64,000 nt of DNA. Origin: Bathynomus jamesi (taxonomy: Eukaryota > Arthropoda > Malacostraca > Isopoda > Cirolanidae). A model generated the notes under the pieces. It was not told the DNA's origin. It ran no database searches and worked only from the letters and a program-made list of their open reading frames with translations. The position numbers were made by a program, and so were the translations under genes. Shown here one piece after another: positions 32,235 to 44,070 of the stretch; position 1 is the stretch's first letter; every line of letters starts with the position of its first letter. The DNA lies in the NCBI GenBank assembly GCA_023014485.1, contig JAJOZX010005778.1, positions 1 to 64,000 on the forward strand, read 5' to 3'.

Positions 32235-32486
32235 TCAAGCTCTGAGATGACTATGAGCCACATGCAACGGATCGGCTAGACGGGAGGAGTGAGTCACACC
32301 ATAAGCTAATGAAACGTGTACGACGCTGTTCCAACATGAATAGTTGTATCCCATTATATTGGGTAGGTGTTTTGAGAAATGTTCCGATACATGAATTAAT
32401 ATCGGTTTTAATGTTTTATCACTTCCACTCCCCAGAATACGCAGCAGACGTTTTTGCATAGGGGGATTTTCACGAACTAAACACAT
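32235..32486 (-). pseudogene. Polinton MCLV-type small gene, second Polinton
   Basis: MCLVRENPPMQKRLLRILG at 32486, open to 32235, but its tail is unlike the other copies. A partial direct duplication of it lies upstream at about 32604-32730 (shared CCCATTATATTGGGTAG). Confidence 0.5.
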
Positions 32487-32813
32487 TTTATTCACACTCC
32501 GGCGCACTATTTGAGAGGAACATATGACCATATTTTTCCTTGTTGCTTAGCATGCGATACTCATCTCTAAATTCTGTTAAATACACACGCAGACCTTTAG
32601 CCACAACATGAATACTTGTATCCCATTATATTGGGTAGATGTTTTGAGAAATTTTCCGCTACATGAAGCAATATCGGTTTTAATGTTTTATCACTCACCA
32701 GACGTTCATTTCCACAAACTAAACATCTTCACAATCCGGTGCACTATTTGAGACAAACATATGCCCATATTTTTCCTTTTTGTTTAACAAGCGATACTCG
32801 TCTCTAAAGTCTG

Positions 32814-33308
32814 TTAAAAACTCACACAGGCCATTAGCCACAACCTCACTACAGACCTCTCATGATATATATTAATATAGTAATAAAAATACTTAAGATT
32901 CTCCATGATGACAAGATTTATATTCTCAGTCGTAGGGTACGAGTAATCATTATGATGCAACATGACATAATATCGCTTGTCATACCACTCATCAACAAGG
33001 CTCACTATCCATATCCGTTGCTTCTCTTCTGCACGTGTTGTTTCTTCTACCTCACGGTGTAGGTAAGCATTTATAAAGTTTAGTCCTACAACAGAGTTCA
33101 ATACATCACTTGTACTACGAAATCCTACAATGCTCTCGCCAGAATAGACATAGAGTATTTGTACCTGTTGCTCCTTCGCACGAATCAATATAGCCTTAAA
33201 AGCATCAAAGGAGAGTGGAATAGGGAGCTTTTCAGTATCCACCACATCTTGACACTTTTCAGAATACCATTTCATAAACGTCGAACACGCAATATTAAAG
33301 GTGGCCAT
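32814..33308 (-). CDS. Polinton MATFN gene, 164 aa, uninterrupted
   Basis: Start chosen at 33308 (MATFNIACSTFMKWYSEKC), which matches the starts of both other copies; the longer frame from 33419 is unsupported. Middle blocks QRIWIVSLVDEWYDKRYY and NLVIMENLKYFYYYINIY are shared. The last 15 codons (RSVVRLWLMACVSF) are frame-shifted relative to the right-arm copy. Unknown function; it neighbours polB in every copy. Confidence 0.6.
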   Translation of the reverse strand: MATFNIACSTFMKWYSEKCQDVVDTEKLPIPLSFDAFKAILIRAKEQQVQILYVYSGESIVGFRSTSDVLNSVVGLNFINAYLHREVEETTRAEEKQRIWIVSLVDEWYDKRYYVMLHHNDYSYPTTENINLVIMENLKYFYYYINIYHERSVVRLWLMACVSF

Positions 33309-33484
33309 TGCTATTTTCTGTCTACGCGGGAGAATACGCGTCTGAGGTCCAGGGCTTACTGCGAACAACTGAGCAAGCAGGGAAGCCCAGATAGTAGCAG
33401 GAGTCACGTGTTCAATCATACACGTGGGCGGAGCTTAGAACTTTCTCCTGTACACACGCTGAGCGGAGCTTAGAATTTTCTCCT

Positions 33485-33531
<47 letters not shown>
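33485..33531. repeat. (CA)n microsatellite
   Basis: Pure CA dinucleotide run upstream of the MATFN gene. Confidence 0.9.
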
Positions 33532-33640
33532 GGAGAAAGTGAAACGCTAATTGAAACAAGATTTATTTATTTAATAAACGAAATATTCAAGGCATATAAA
33601 TTTACAAATACGTGTAATAAATAAGTTAACAATAGACACA

Positions 33641-35615
33641 TTAAAGATTATGGTATCCAAAGGGTACGGTATCATATGTATCAGGTACCTGGTAACGTTT
33701 CCTATAGGTGTTACGACACACCTTTGTACCCCTAAGTTCCTTCACGCCCCCCAGCTTCTGGGCCCGAAAATTGTGGGTACCTACAGTTAGTTGGGGCGGC
33801 CGGTCGCCCTCATCATCATCCAAGCACACTAGATCCTTCAACGAATCAAAGTTAACGACCCGCAGATTCGCCTGTTTGAGCGTGATACCCTTAGCCTTCA
33901 CGAAATATTTCATATCCTCCCCCACCCTCACCCGTACCCCATAAGTGTTTGGCCCTGTTGAGAAAAAAGAGTAGCGTATGCGGTCTCCATACTCATCCTT
34001 GATCTCATCAGTCAACTCACCGAGGAATTCACCAATAGGAGGCATGTATTCACCCTTCCTCTCTGTGAATATCACACTATCTGTATCGGCGTACAATACC
34101 CTCCGCCAAAGAGAATGCACTAGGCCCCAAAGTTTGATGCGTGCGTAGGCCGTTGTGAAGCTGGCTACATGTATGTTTGTAACCCGTGAGGTATCTGTGG
34201 CCAATTCGGTATTGTTGTACTTTATTATTTATGTAAGTATTACCTACATTCATGATCTCCATGACCTCTTTATCGGGAGCATTGGCATATTGGCATAATC
34301 CCAGACTTCACTATAACTTTGTGCCAAATGAACGTTCCCTTTGCCCGTATTCTGTGCAAACTTTCCCCAAAGACTGTTTAGACAACTTTGCACTAAAACG
34401 CTTGCCAGGGTTCTTTACAATTTGGGAACGGTCAAGCTGTATACCTTCACTTTCACGGGAACGTTGAATGTAGGCCGACTTTTCATCTTCGGTATCAACT
34501 CCTCGTGGATACCCTGATGCCTCAACCTTATCTTTCAAAAAAGCGTTTATATATGGCGTGAAAAGGTTGGGCAGCTTCTGAAACCTCCACACCTCATGTA
34601 TCTTCAATATGCTGTAGCCATGTCGAACAGCTAGATCCAGCTCTGGACTTGTATATGCACCTCAAATCTTACGCTGGTGGGTTGTATGATCACACTCACC
34701 ATTGTTCTCTTCTGCGCAATTCTCGCACGCACAATGGGAACATGAGCTTGTGATCGATAACGACGGGTAAGATCGGCATCCATAAATCGCGAGGGGGGAG
34801 CACGTCTACGAAAGAAAGGCCGAAATAGTACCCGTTCAAATTTGTTGAGAACACCTCGATGTTGGGTAGGTCAGGTCCCACCAGTTTCTCTGGTGCACCT
34901 ACGGGGTACGGATTGTGCTTCATCACGCAGGGGTATAAAGAACAGAAGTCGTAGTAATGGAGTTTCACACCCTCTAGGCGGAAAGTATAGCTTGAAGAGA
35001 TTTGTACGCCCTTTGAACAAGCTATCACCGCATTTGAGAGGATCCAGCACCATTGAACGTTTGATCGTCTTTATTTCTTCACGGTAGTACCCATCTGTCT
35101 CCATCCGTGCATCAAACTCATGCTCCCACAAGACTTTGTGAGTGAACTGGGATCCTATAAGTTGATCGCGGGTGCGGGTCCACGCAAGACAGTCGGCAGG
35201 AGGTCTACCGTGGATATCTCCTGCGATTCCACACTCAGGGCGGGGGCATCTGTGCCACCAGCAACCGTTAAAGGAGCACACAGTCTTCTCACCAGTGGCA
35301 CGGTTTTCACTTAGACCATCAACCCAAAAACACGACCATTAACCTTAATGGGTACTTCATCCGTGTTGCGAGCATGCTTTATGTATACCCCGGTCTGCTG
35401 CTGTAGGTTTATGAGCCAGTAAATAGCCTTGTGCCCATAACTGCGGGGATTGTTTCTGTGAATAATGGCTAAGGTGTTTTTAGGCATGAAGTTATTCTTG
35501 AACACTGTAAAACATAATGAGGCGATGGTGGTTGCGACTTGCATCGGATCGCTTTTGAAACGGCCTATGTACTTCCTTCTAAAGGCCTGGAAACATACTC
35601 TAAGCACGCGCACAT
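33641..35615 (-). pseudogene. polB: polB of second Polinton, C-terminal portion
   Basis: Frames at 35615-35311, 35281-34871, 35028-34696, 34607-34311 and 34262-33641 give motif A YDFCSLYPCVM and motif C YADTDSVIF, both with intact acidic residues unlike the two arms of the palindromic element. The C-terminus is FGYHNL at 33641. It is broken by frameshifts, and at 35615 by transposon A3. The upstream part continues at 42628. Confidence 0.85.
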
Positions 35616-35798
35616 TAGGGGTGGTCGAAGTTGGTACCAGAAAGCGAATAAACATCCAGTTGTTGTCGTTTTATCTATGAAATGTGAAAATCACAAAGAA
35701 ATGCATTTTGTTAAAAGATCAGAATGCGAATTAAACTTTTAAGTTTTTAATTTTTTCTGTTGTCGCTTCATGCGTAAAATCCCGTATGTGGCATTCAG

Positions 35799-36018
35799 CA
35801 GAGCTGGGCACTTGCGTTTTTTTGCGCGTTTTTTTGCGGTACTGCGGTACTACTACCGCACTACCAAACCGGTACCGCATAACGCAGTACCGCAAAGGAT
35901 CGCTGAAAGTACAGCAGTACCGCTACCGCATTCAAATTTCCCGCGGTACTTTCCGCGGTACCGACCAACACGGTAGTACCGCAGTACCGCAAAAAAAAAA
36001 CGCAAGTGCCCAGCTCTG
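35799..36018. mobile_element. self-complementary GC-rich MITE at the left end of element B
   Basis: Ends CAGAGCTGGGCACTTGCG and complement. The interior is made of repeated CGGTACCGC/GCGGTACTGC palindromes, so almost the whole 220 bases can fold on itself. Its own duplication is not clear. Confidence 0.7.
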
Positions 36019-36289
36019 CCAATTTAGGCCTGTTCAAAAATCAACGTTTTCTTATTTTCATAGGTTTCTGTACATTTTCCCATGCTTTTTGACCTGAAAA
36101 AGCCGAAAATCACAACTATTTTGACCTAGGATGTGAGGAAGCATTGCCGCATGGAGCTTTAAAGTTTCTGCCTTGAAATCGGCCAAAGCGCCAATTCCGG
36201 GGTCCCTTGAATTATGTTTTGCACTTTAACTTTTGATCTAAACAAGATAGAGCAACAAATTTGGTATCAAATGAAAGAGCATAAAATTA

Positions 36290-36292
36290 GTA

Positions 36293-36328
<36 letters not shown>

Positions 36329-36360
36329 ATAATTATTAATAATAATAATAATAATAAATA
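36290..36360. repeat. (AAT)n microsatellite
   Basis: AAT trinucleotide run preceding the putative splice acceptor at 36379. Confidence 0.85.
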
Positions 36361-36379
36361 ATTATCTATCATTTTTCAG

Positions 36380-38747
36380 GAAACAACAGAAACTCAATCA
36401 GAATCTAGAAAACCATCTACAAGTTACAACTTCAGCTTTTATCAGTGGTTCCCAGCTTCCCACCAACAGACAGGCGTTCCAGTATTTCCTTAATCTTCAG
36501 AATTTACCGGAAAATGCAGGGAGGCCCATGGTTCAAGACCTTGCATATGAAACAGTTGAATCTATCATCCCATTCTGGCAGATGGCTAGGATCAAGACAA
36601 TGACCAAGTACAACGCAATGAAGCTCTTCATGAAACTACATGAGAAACATCGTGCTCTGGTGAAAAGCAAAGGAAGAGCAAGTAACCCTGGAGGAAAAAG
36701 AGGAGCATTTGTGCTGGAATTAGACAGCCTGTTCGATATAGGAGCTCCAGATGCAATCCAGGAAATACAGAACAACAGACTGTTATCCAGAGAGAAGAAA
36801 GATGAGGATATCAGGTTCTACGAAGACCAAAAGACTGAGAGGAAAGGTCATATGTCTGGTCATGACAAGATTTTTGAGACAAGATCCCTGCAGCAAGCAG
36901 CGAGGAATGAAAGACTGCAGCATAGACAAGAACAAGGTAAAACTAATTACTTTGAACGTTACAAAAAGTTTTAAGTTTTACTCCATTGCGATATTTAGCA
37001 TGTACTTAACAATTACTGTCTTAACATGTACTATTTTACAGCTGCAGCAGAACAAGAGGCAGTTGTTCATGTGGATGACATTACCTGGGGTGACTCAACT
37101 GACAACGACGCTAACACAGAGGACATGGATTACCATCAGCCTCGTCCTGGATGTTCTCACCATCAAGACACTGTGACTAGTGTGACTTTGACGTTTCCAA
37201 GGAAGGTCATGGAATGTGATGTCATCTGCAATACAGCTGATCGTCTTGGTTTATCAGACAATCAAGTTACTGCCATGGTTTCTGCCACCTTGAAAGCTGG
37301 AGGGGCTGATCTGGATAACTTCGTCATCTCAACCTCAACAACACGTCGCAACAGAATGCTGTCCAGGTATAATATCAGCCAGAGTCACATGTCCAAGTTT
37401 TGTGAAAACCCCCCACAGTACGCTGCCTTACACTGGGATGGAAAGTTACTCAAAGATGTCTTGGGCAATGAACCTGGAAGTACCTCAGAGACTTTAGCTG
37501 TGCTAGTGTCTGGTCCACCTTCATACACTGAAGGAAAGTTATTGGGAGTACCTGTCATCGACAATTCTTCTGGCACAGCTCAGGCTGAGGCTTCAATGGA
37601 TTTACTGGAGACATGGGAACTTACGGATAATGTTACTGCCCTTGTTTTTGACACTACATCCAGTAACAGTGGAGTTCACAGAGGAGCTGCCAAACTGCTA
37701 GAGAAAATGCTGAACAAAAAGGTGTTTTATCTGGCCTGTCGACATCACATCCTGGAAATCCTAGTAGGAGCAGTTTGGGAGAAGCTGTTTGGGAAGGTGA
37801 AGGGGCCAGATAATCCCTGGTTTGAGCATCTGAAGGATGTTTGGACGGACTTGTCCAAGGAAAACCCAAAGATGCTGGCTATCAACAGCAAATGGCTGAA
37901 GGAAAAGAAGAAGAACAGTGAAGAAATACTCCAAGACATTCTAACAGCAGAAAGGCATCCAAGAGCCGACTACAGGGAAATGGCTGAACTGACAGTCATT
38001 GTTCTTGGAGGAACGCCTCCTCGAGGTATTCACTGGAGTCGACCAGGCGCCATTCATCAGGCCAGATGGATGGTCAGAAACCTGTACTCCATGAAAATGC
38101 TGATGTTTGCAGATCAACTTGAGTACGACGAAGACACTGTATCAAAGCTGGAAAGACTCAACACCTTCCTTGCGCTGTTCTACACTCCTGTATGGATGAT
38201 GTCAATGTCTGCTGCAGATGCTCCCGTGAATGATCTAAGCCTAATCCAGGACATATTGAAGTACAAGAAAACTGACCCAGAGCTTGCTGATGCAGTACTT
38301 AATAAGATGGAAAACCACAAATGGTACCTGACGCAGGAAGTCGGGCCATTTGCCCTGTTCAGCAGTAGATTGAGTGACACATTGAAGCACGACATTGCTG
38401 CCCAGTTACATGCCACTGAGAAGCCAGACAGCTTCAGAACAGGAAAGCCTCTATTCCAGAGAGTCACAGCTAAGACCACCCTGGTGGATCTCATTGGCCC
38501 AGAATCACATTTCCTGCTGGACACACTGAACATTGGATCCGAGTGGCTTCTGGAACCTGTCACGTCTTGGCCACAGAATGAGGACTACAGAAAAGCGTTT
38601 GACTATGTTAAGAATCTGAAAGCGGTGAATGACATTGCTGAACGTGGTGTCAAGATGATGAGCGACTTTGCAAATGTCATAAACAACAGATGCCAAGCAA
38701 AGGGACTATCTCCTTCAAGCTGTGGAGTTCAACAGACGCCGCTTTGA
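36380..38747 (+). CDS. lineage B transposase-like protein, spliced
   Basis: Exon 36380-36936 contains the module KLFMKLHEKHRALVKSKG, SLFDIGAPDAIQEI and RFYEDQKTERKGHM. A GT-AG intron at 36937-37041 joins it in frame to 37042-38747. The second exon carries ALHWDGKLL (first Asp), LVFDTTSSNSGVHRG (second Asp), ACRHHILEI (CxxH), HQARWMVRNLYSMKM and IAERGVKMMSDFANV (ER pair). An acceptor-like CAG at 36377-36379 suggests an upstream exon I could not identify, and there is one frame change near 36470. The module signature and ER pair link it to lineages A and C. It is largely intact over 570 codons, so probably a recent copy. Confidence 0.6.
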
Positions 38748-39494
38748 CAGCTTCAAGAAACAAACTCTCAACAACTGACTGTGTAAATGTCATTATGAAA
38801 TTAATCATCATGTAATGCTTTCACTTCTTGATCGATTAGACTTGTGACAAAATGTTAATCTCAAATTTGTGTCATGAATAAGGCGCCTTGTCTGCCTTGA
38901 GTGTGAGAAAACGAATTTTGTGATATTTCTGAAATCTTTGTATGTACCAATGTGCCATTTCTTGTTCCAAGACTATCATAATTGTATAAGTTAGAAAGAG
39001 GATTAAAAACACTTTAATTTGGTGCCTATTTTGTTGCTCTATCTTGTTTAGATAAAAAGTTATAGTGCAAAACATGATTCAAGGGACCCCGGAACTGGTG
39101 CTTTTGACCGATTTCAAGGCAGAAAACTTAAAGCTCCATGCGGCAATGCTTCCCAACAACCTAGGTCAAAATGGTTGTGATTTTCGGCCTTTTAAGGTCA
39201 AAAAGCATGGGAAAAAGTACAGAAACCTATGAAAATAAGAAAAGGTTGATTTTTGAACAGGGCTAATGTGGCATACGCGCAACCAAAACAAAGCAAACCC
39301 GAAATTATTAACTTGTTTATATAAGCATAAATATCAACGTTTTGCTTGTATTTTTATATAATTATTAATTATGCATCTTTATTAAAAAATAATGGTAAAA
39401 TATTATATTTCCTGTGACCGTTCACGCTTATTCCTTACATATTGGTATTCGCATTAACACTTTTCATTATGTTTCAGATTTTACCGTGTAAATA

Positions 39495-40224
39495 ATGCCG
39501 AAAGCGAAAACAAGACACCTGACCCGAAAGAAAAGTGAAGAAAAGTATAGAGGTGGTCCTTGTGAATTATTAATGACCGAACCAAGCACTTACAGGCAGC
39601 TGATTCAATACTATTATGACCTTAATCATGCTAACCCTGGCGCAGATTTTTGGGCCTTAGTGCAGCAAGTTAGCAAGGATTTAAAATCCATTTGGTCTTC
39701 AGTGAATCCAAGGCTGCCTTTGATTAATGACATATCCATTTACAGAAAGGTTAAAGACCTACTCACTCTTGTGAAAGACATTAATCGCAAGCATGCTAAG
39801 GCAAGTGTCAAGCGAAATCTGGATGCTAACTTGGACAAACTTTTTGATATTTCTGCCTGTTCCTGTTCTTTGGATATTTTGCCATGCAGTGATTCAAGAG
39901 TATACTGTAAGAAGGACAAGTGTACACAAGAACACATCATCTGTGTTTGCCCTTGAAATGCAAAGTGTCACTTGAAGAAAGAGCATACCTTAGTGATCAG
40001 CGATCCAAAACAGGTCCTAAGGGTGCATACCAGCTGTCTTCAGTGGACACAGCTGCTGCCAAAAGAGACAGGAAGGCCAAACAAGGAGAGCAACATGTAC
40101 TACCTCAGGAGGAAGTTGAGCTACTAGGATCTTTCATACAGCTTACAGAGTTGCCTGGACTTACAAGCAGTTCATCTGGTGGCGAGGTTAGTTTCCTTTT
40201 ATTTATATTAATTATATATAATTA

Positions 40225-40255
<31 letters not shown>

Positions 40256-42198
40256 AATAAGTAAATAAATAAATAAATAAAAATAAATAAATTAAATAAA
40301 TAAATAAACAGAAAACGCATTAATATTTTCCATTTATTTTCAGGAAGGAGAAGATGAATGGCAGCCTAGGAAGAGGCCTTCAGAAGACTACAGCCTTTTA
40401 AAGTTTCCCAGATATGCTATGGAACTTGTCAGAGGTGAATGTTCATCAAATCTGGGCGCAGCTCTTGGGAATGCCTTTCTCCATGACATGAAACACCTAC
40501 TGAGACCTGAAGTTGACATCAATCACATCATGATTGACAAGTGCAAATTAGACAGGGCAAAAGCCCAAATTAGGGTAGTTATTGAGGGTGTGGAATCAGA
40601 GAAAAAGACACATCTCATTTGTGTTGGTGTGGATGGGAAGGATGACGAGAATACCATGACTTACAAAGAAATAGAGACACCTGAAGGGGAAACTGTTCTC
40701 AGAAAGTGTGTTGACGCAGAACATCACCTCACCTTCACCTATGAAGAAGGAAAATCTCCTGGCGCCTACATGACCCACAGAACAATTCCTGTTATAGACG
40801 CCACTGGTGAGGTCCTTGCTCAGGAGACATTCAGTGTTCTTGAAGAATATAATAGCCTTGAAAATATCCGAGCCATTCTTCTTGATAATACCGCAACCAA
40901 CACTGGCTGGAAGAGTGGTTTAGTGGTAAAACTTGAAGAAACTCTGGGGAGGAAACTGCACACTATTGGTTGCGCACTGCATCAGAATGAACTCCCACTC
41001 AATGCTCTTTTCAAAAAAATGGATGGAGTGACAACTGGCCCAAGAAGTTTCAGCGGGCCCCTTGGGCAAAGGTGCGCAGAAGATATCCAGGATGAACCTC
41101 AGGTACAGTTTGAAACTGTGGAAACTCCAATCATTGAAGGGTACATTCCAGAGGAAGTACTGAAAGACCTCAGTCATGATCAAAGGCTTCTGTATGAGTA
41201 TTGAAGAGGGATCGGATCAGGTAGAGTTAATGACAGATGAGCTGCTTGGAAGATTGGTCCACTTAACCATGCAAGATGGTTAACTCTTGCCATATGACTT
41301 CTTTGTTTGTACACCAGAGACAACAGACCAAACCTGAATTTGAAAAAGTTGGTCCATTACATTGTTCGAGTTTATGCTCCTGCATGGTTTGAGATAAAGG
41401 CATCCTCTAAGCTGCATGATTCTCCTCGCATCCTCTTCTCTGCTATCAGCCGACTGAGGCTGATTCCATTTGATGATGTGAAACGCATTGTAAAGCAGAA
41501 CATCCAGGGTAACGTTTTCTGCCTCCGACCTGAGAACATCCTCTATGCCATGGTGAAAGATGATGAAGACAGAATTAGGAATCTTGGGCTTCAGACTATA
41601 CTCACTCTTAGACACGGGTAAATTTTGCGCTTCTTGTAATTATTATTATTTTTTTTTGTCAAAGCTGAGTTATTCTCCAAAAAATATGGAAAAAATATTA
41701 TAATTGTCACTTTAAGTGGGTAATTTGTTTGTATTATTGAAACGGCAATATTTGAGTACTATTTTTCATTTATATTTATATTTTTATTTTTATTTATATT
41801 TTCATTTATATTTTCACTTTCATTTTTCATTTATAGAATGGAGAGCAACCAGGAAGCAGGGAAGAAAATTCCCCAGGTGAATTGGAATGCAAATCACTGG
41901 CATGAGCCCATCGACCTCACTGACCTTGATGTCATGGAACCACCTACACACAGCACCTATCTGATGAAGAAATCCAGTCATTCATGGACATAACACTAAG
42001 CCAGACATTCCAGACTTGCCTTCTCACTCTCAGAGTGTTGAGAGGAGTGTGAAATTAGTGACAGAGGCTTCCCATACCGTGTACGGGTTCGAAACTCGTC
42101 ACAGATGTATCCTTACTAAAGTACTGAGCAGGAAGATGCGTCCTGCATTTATGTCAAAAGGACATTATTCTCAATCTTATGATGATTTATATGAATAG
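39495..42198 (+). pseudogene. lineage A transposase with introns (A3), stops present
   Basis: The first exon (39495-40186) starts MPKAKTRHLTRKK and has KLFDISACSCSL with a Cys-rich patch, then after a frame break AYLSDQRSKTGPKG. Intron 1 is GT-AG at 40187-40343, containing (AAAT)n. The second exon (40344-41617) holds VGVDGKDDENTM (first Asp), LLDNTATNTGWKSG (second Asp), CALHQNELPLNALF (CxxH), and GPLNHARWLT with stops around 41203-41280. Intron 2 is 41618-41836. The last exon ends with SQSVERSVKLVTEASH and MSKGHYSQSYDD at 42198. It is decayed but full length, and shows the family's exon structure. Confidence 0.65.
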
Positions 42199-42627
42199 TT
42201 TTTCTTTTTACATGAGAACATGTGATTTTTTTTGGATTTATCACCTTTTGAAAGTATTTTTTCAAGTTTTGTAGCCAAAATATGTGAGTAAATTAGCAAA
42301 AATGCATGTTTTTTCAACGAAATTTTATCATTTTACACTTAAAACACATGATATACGTTAGGCATTGTCTCCTCTTGGGATAGAAAATTATATTGAGTTG
42401 CTACATCTATAATATAATTAGTTAATATTATGTCTTCAAAAATGACGAGTTTACCTATCGCGTATGACGAAAATTGGGTCAAAAACCATAACAAACTTTA
42501 ATTGCAAATCCGCAAGCAGGCCATTATCCGTTTGCGCTAAAAAAAATTTTGGGTTCATTTCTCAACCAACTACTGGGCACTAATTCACCTTGCGATTTCA
42601 AAACATGTGGAAAATCGACCCGCCCTA

Positions 42628-43231
42628 GCGCACATCATTCACGCAATAACGCTCAAATTCATCAGCTATATTATAAGGATTAGATTCATTAAAACTGTTG
42701 TAGTATCGGTCAAAATTTTCACGTTCATCTGTACTCATACATTCATAGTTAAAGTAATGTTTGGGTGGAGGTCGTCCCACGTAATTTAAAGTTTCGCTAG
42801 TGAGGAATGTGTAAGGGAAATATCCTTTTGAAACTTCAGCAGCTACGTCCATCACCTTGGGTAGCTTTGCTAATTTACAAGGTGTGAATAATAAAGTGTC
42901 TTTAAACTGTACAAATTGGTGTACATTACCTTTAATTTGCATCTGTATTACTTTGTTGCCTCTTTTCAAGGGATCACCTGTAAATATCTCAGATGACTCG
43001 TGCTCAAGCAACTCCTTATAAAGGAACTGTGTGTCAAATTTTGCCCCGTTATGGGCGAGAATAGACACAATCATTTTTTTCAACTTGTCCGCTAACTTGA
43101 CAATATAGGACACAGAGTTTCACAGGGCTATCGTGGGCAATCGTTTTAAAAACGTTTGTCCGTTTACCGGATTTGTGACACTCATGACACTCGCTCTCCA
43201 TACACTCATCACAGATAGTCTGGCTTACAAG
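42628..43231 (-). pseudogene. polB: polB of second Polinton, exonuclease portion
   Basis: Continues the polymerase upstream of A3: CVNDVR, HNGAKFDTQFLYKEL and the SQTICDECMESECHEC block. It is then cut at 43231 by a MITE. The zinc-finger region and exonuclease I are missing, so the MITE-LINE block did not simply insert; about a kilobase of polB is gone. Confidence 0.75.
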
Positions 43232-44070
43232 CAATGTTCCCTCTAAGGTGTGCGCGTGTGCGCGCGCACACGCGTTGTCAAACCCGCGCACACAGCAAAA
43301 TAAAATGCGCACAGGCTCAGGCGTATCATGAGTCACGACAGTAAATGAAGTAATTTAAAAAATTTCAGTTTAATGAATTCTATAATGAACAAATTAAGAA
43401 ACCGCTTGAAAGAAAATCATTTGGACATGCTCATGCGAATTAAAAGTTACCTGAATGATGACGGATGTATTAATCTTCATAGAGTTTATTTGGAATGGGC
43501 AAATGCTAAAGATCGTAGGGAGAAACCATAATCATACTTAAATGAAAGGCACTTTCATTTAATGTTATTTAATGTTATTTAATGTTTTGATTATATTTTA
43601 TTTTATTGAATTTTATTATTTTATTCCTATTTTGTGAATGGATAAAATCGTGTATTAATCTTGATAGTCTATTTTAAATTGCTAAATGCTAAAAATTGTT
43701 TTGAGAAATGATAACTAAAATAGTAATTTTGAATTAATGTTATTTTTACTTTATTTCTTTATTTTGTTGAATTTTATTTTACTATTTTTTATTTTATTCA
43801 TATTTTTAGAATGGATAAAATGTTTTCTTTTTTAAGAATATATAATATTGTAAACAGTTTTTTAATATCCATTTAAGAGTACCGTAATGATCAAGCTATC
43901 ACCTGATGGAAATAATATTTATTAATTATTTAATGTTTATATATATTTAATTTTGAAGATAATAGCGCTCAGAAAAGTTTGCACAATTTTTCACCATGAA
44001 TCTAAATGTATGACCAAAGAAAATTTCTTGCGCACACGGCACGGACTAAAAAAAATTAGAGGGAACATTG
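43232..44070 (-). mobile_element. hAT-type MITE, copy 3
   Basis: 839 bases bounded by CAATGTTCCCTCTAA and its complement. It has CG/CA alternation (GTGTGCGCGTGTGCGCGCGC) at one end and an AT-rich interior of repeated TTTTATTTTATT. Nearly identical in length and interior to copy 2 at 58742-59575. The flanks (GCTTACAAG, GCCAAGAC) do not match, so it did not arrive alone. It abuts the LINE 3' end exactly as copy 2 does. Confidence 0.8.

Larger units (their letters stand above)
35794..39265 (+). mobile_element. element B (hAT-like), nested in A3
   Basis: Long inverted repeats: 36025-36280 (TAGGCCTGTTCAAAAATCAA...) pairs with 39010-39265 (...TTGATTTTTGAACAGGGCTA). The 8-bp duplication ATGTGGCA lies at 35786-35793 and 39266-39273. 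Five bases (TTCAG) and a 220-bp MITE sit between the left duplication and the TAGG terminus. Confidence 0.75.
35616..42627 (+). mobile_element. transposon A3 (lineage A, hAT-like), containing nested element B
   Basis: Left end TAGGGGTGGTCGAAG, right end ATCGACCCGCCCTA, with a perfect 8-bp duplication GCGCACAT at 35608-35615 and 42628-42635. Its removal rejoins polB in exonuclease III. Element B and a MITE are inserted near its left end. Confidence 0.85.

Noticed and set aside
43232..44070. MITE copy 3 as an ordinary solo insertion
   Set aside because: The 8-base flanks GCTTACAAG and GCCAAGAC do not match, and the right flank is the LINE 3' end exactly as in copy 2.
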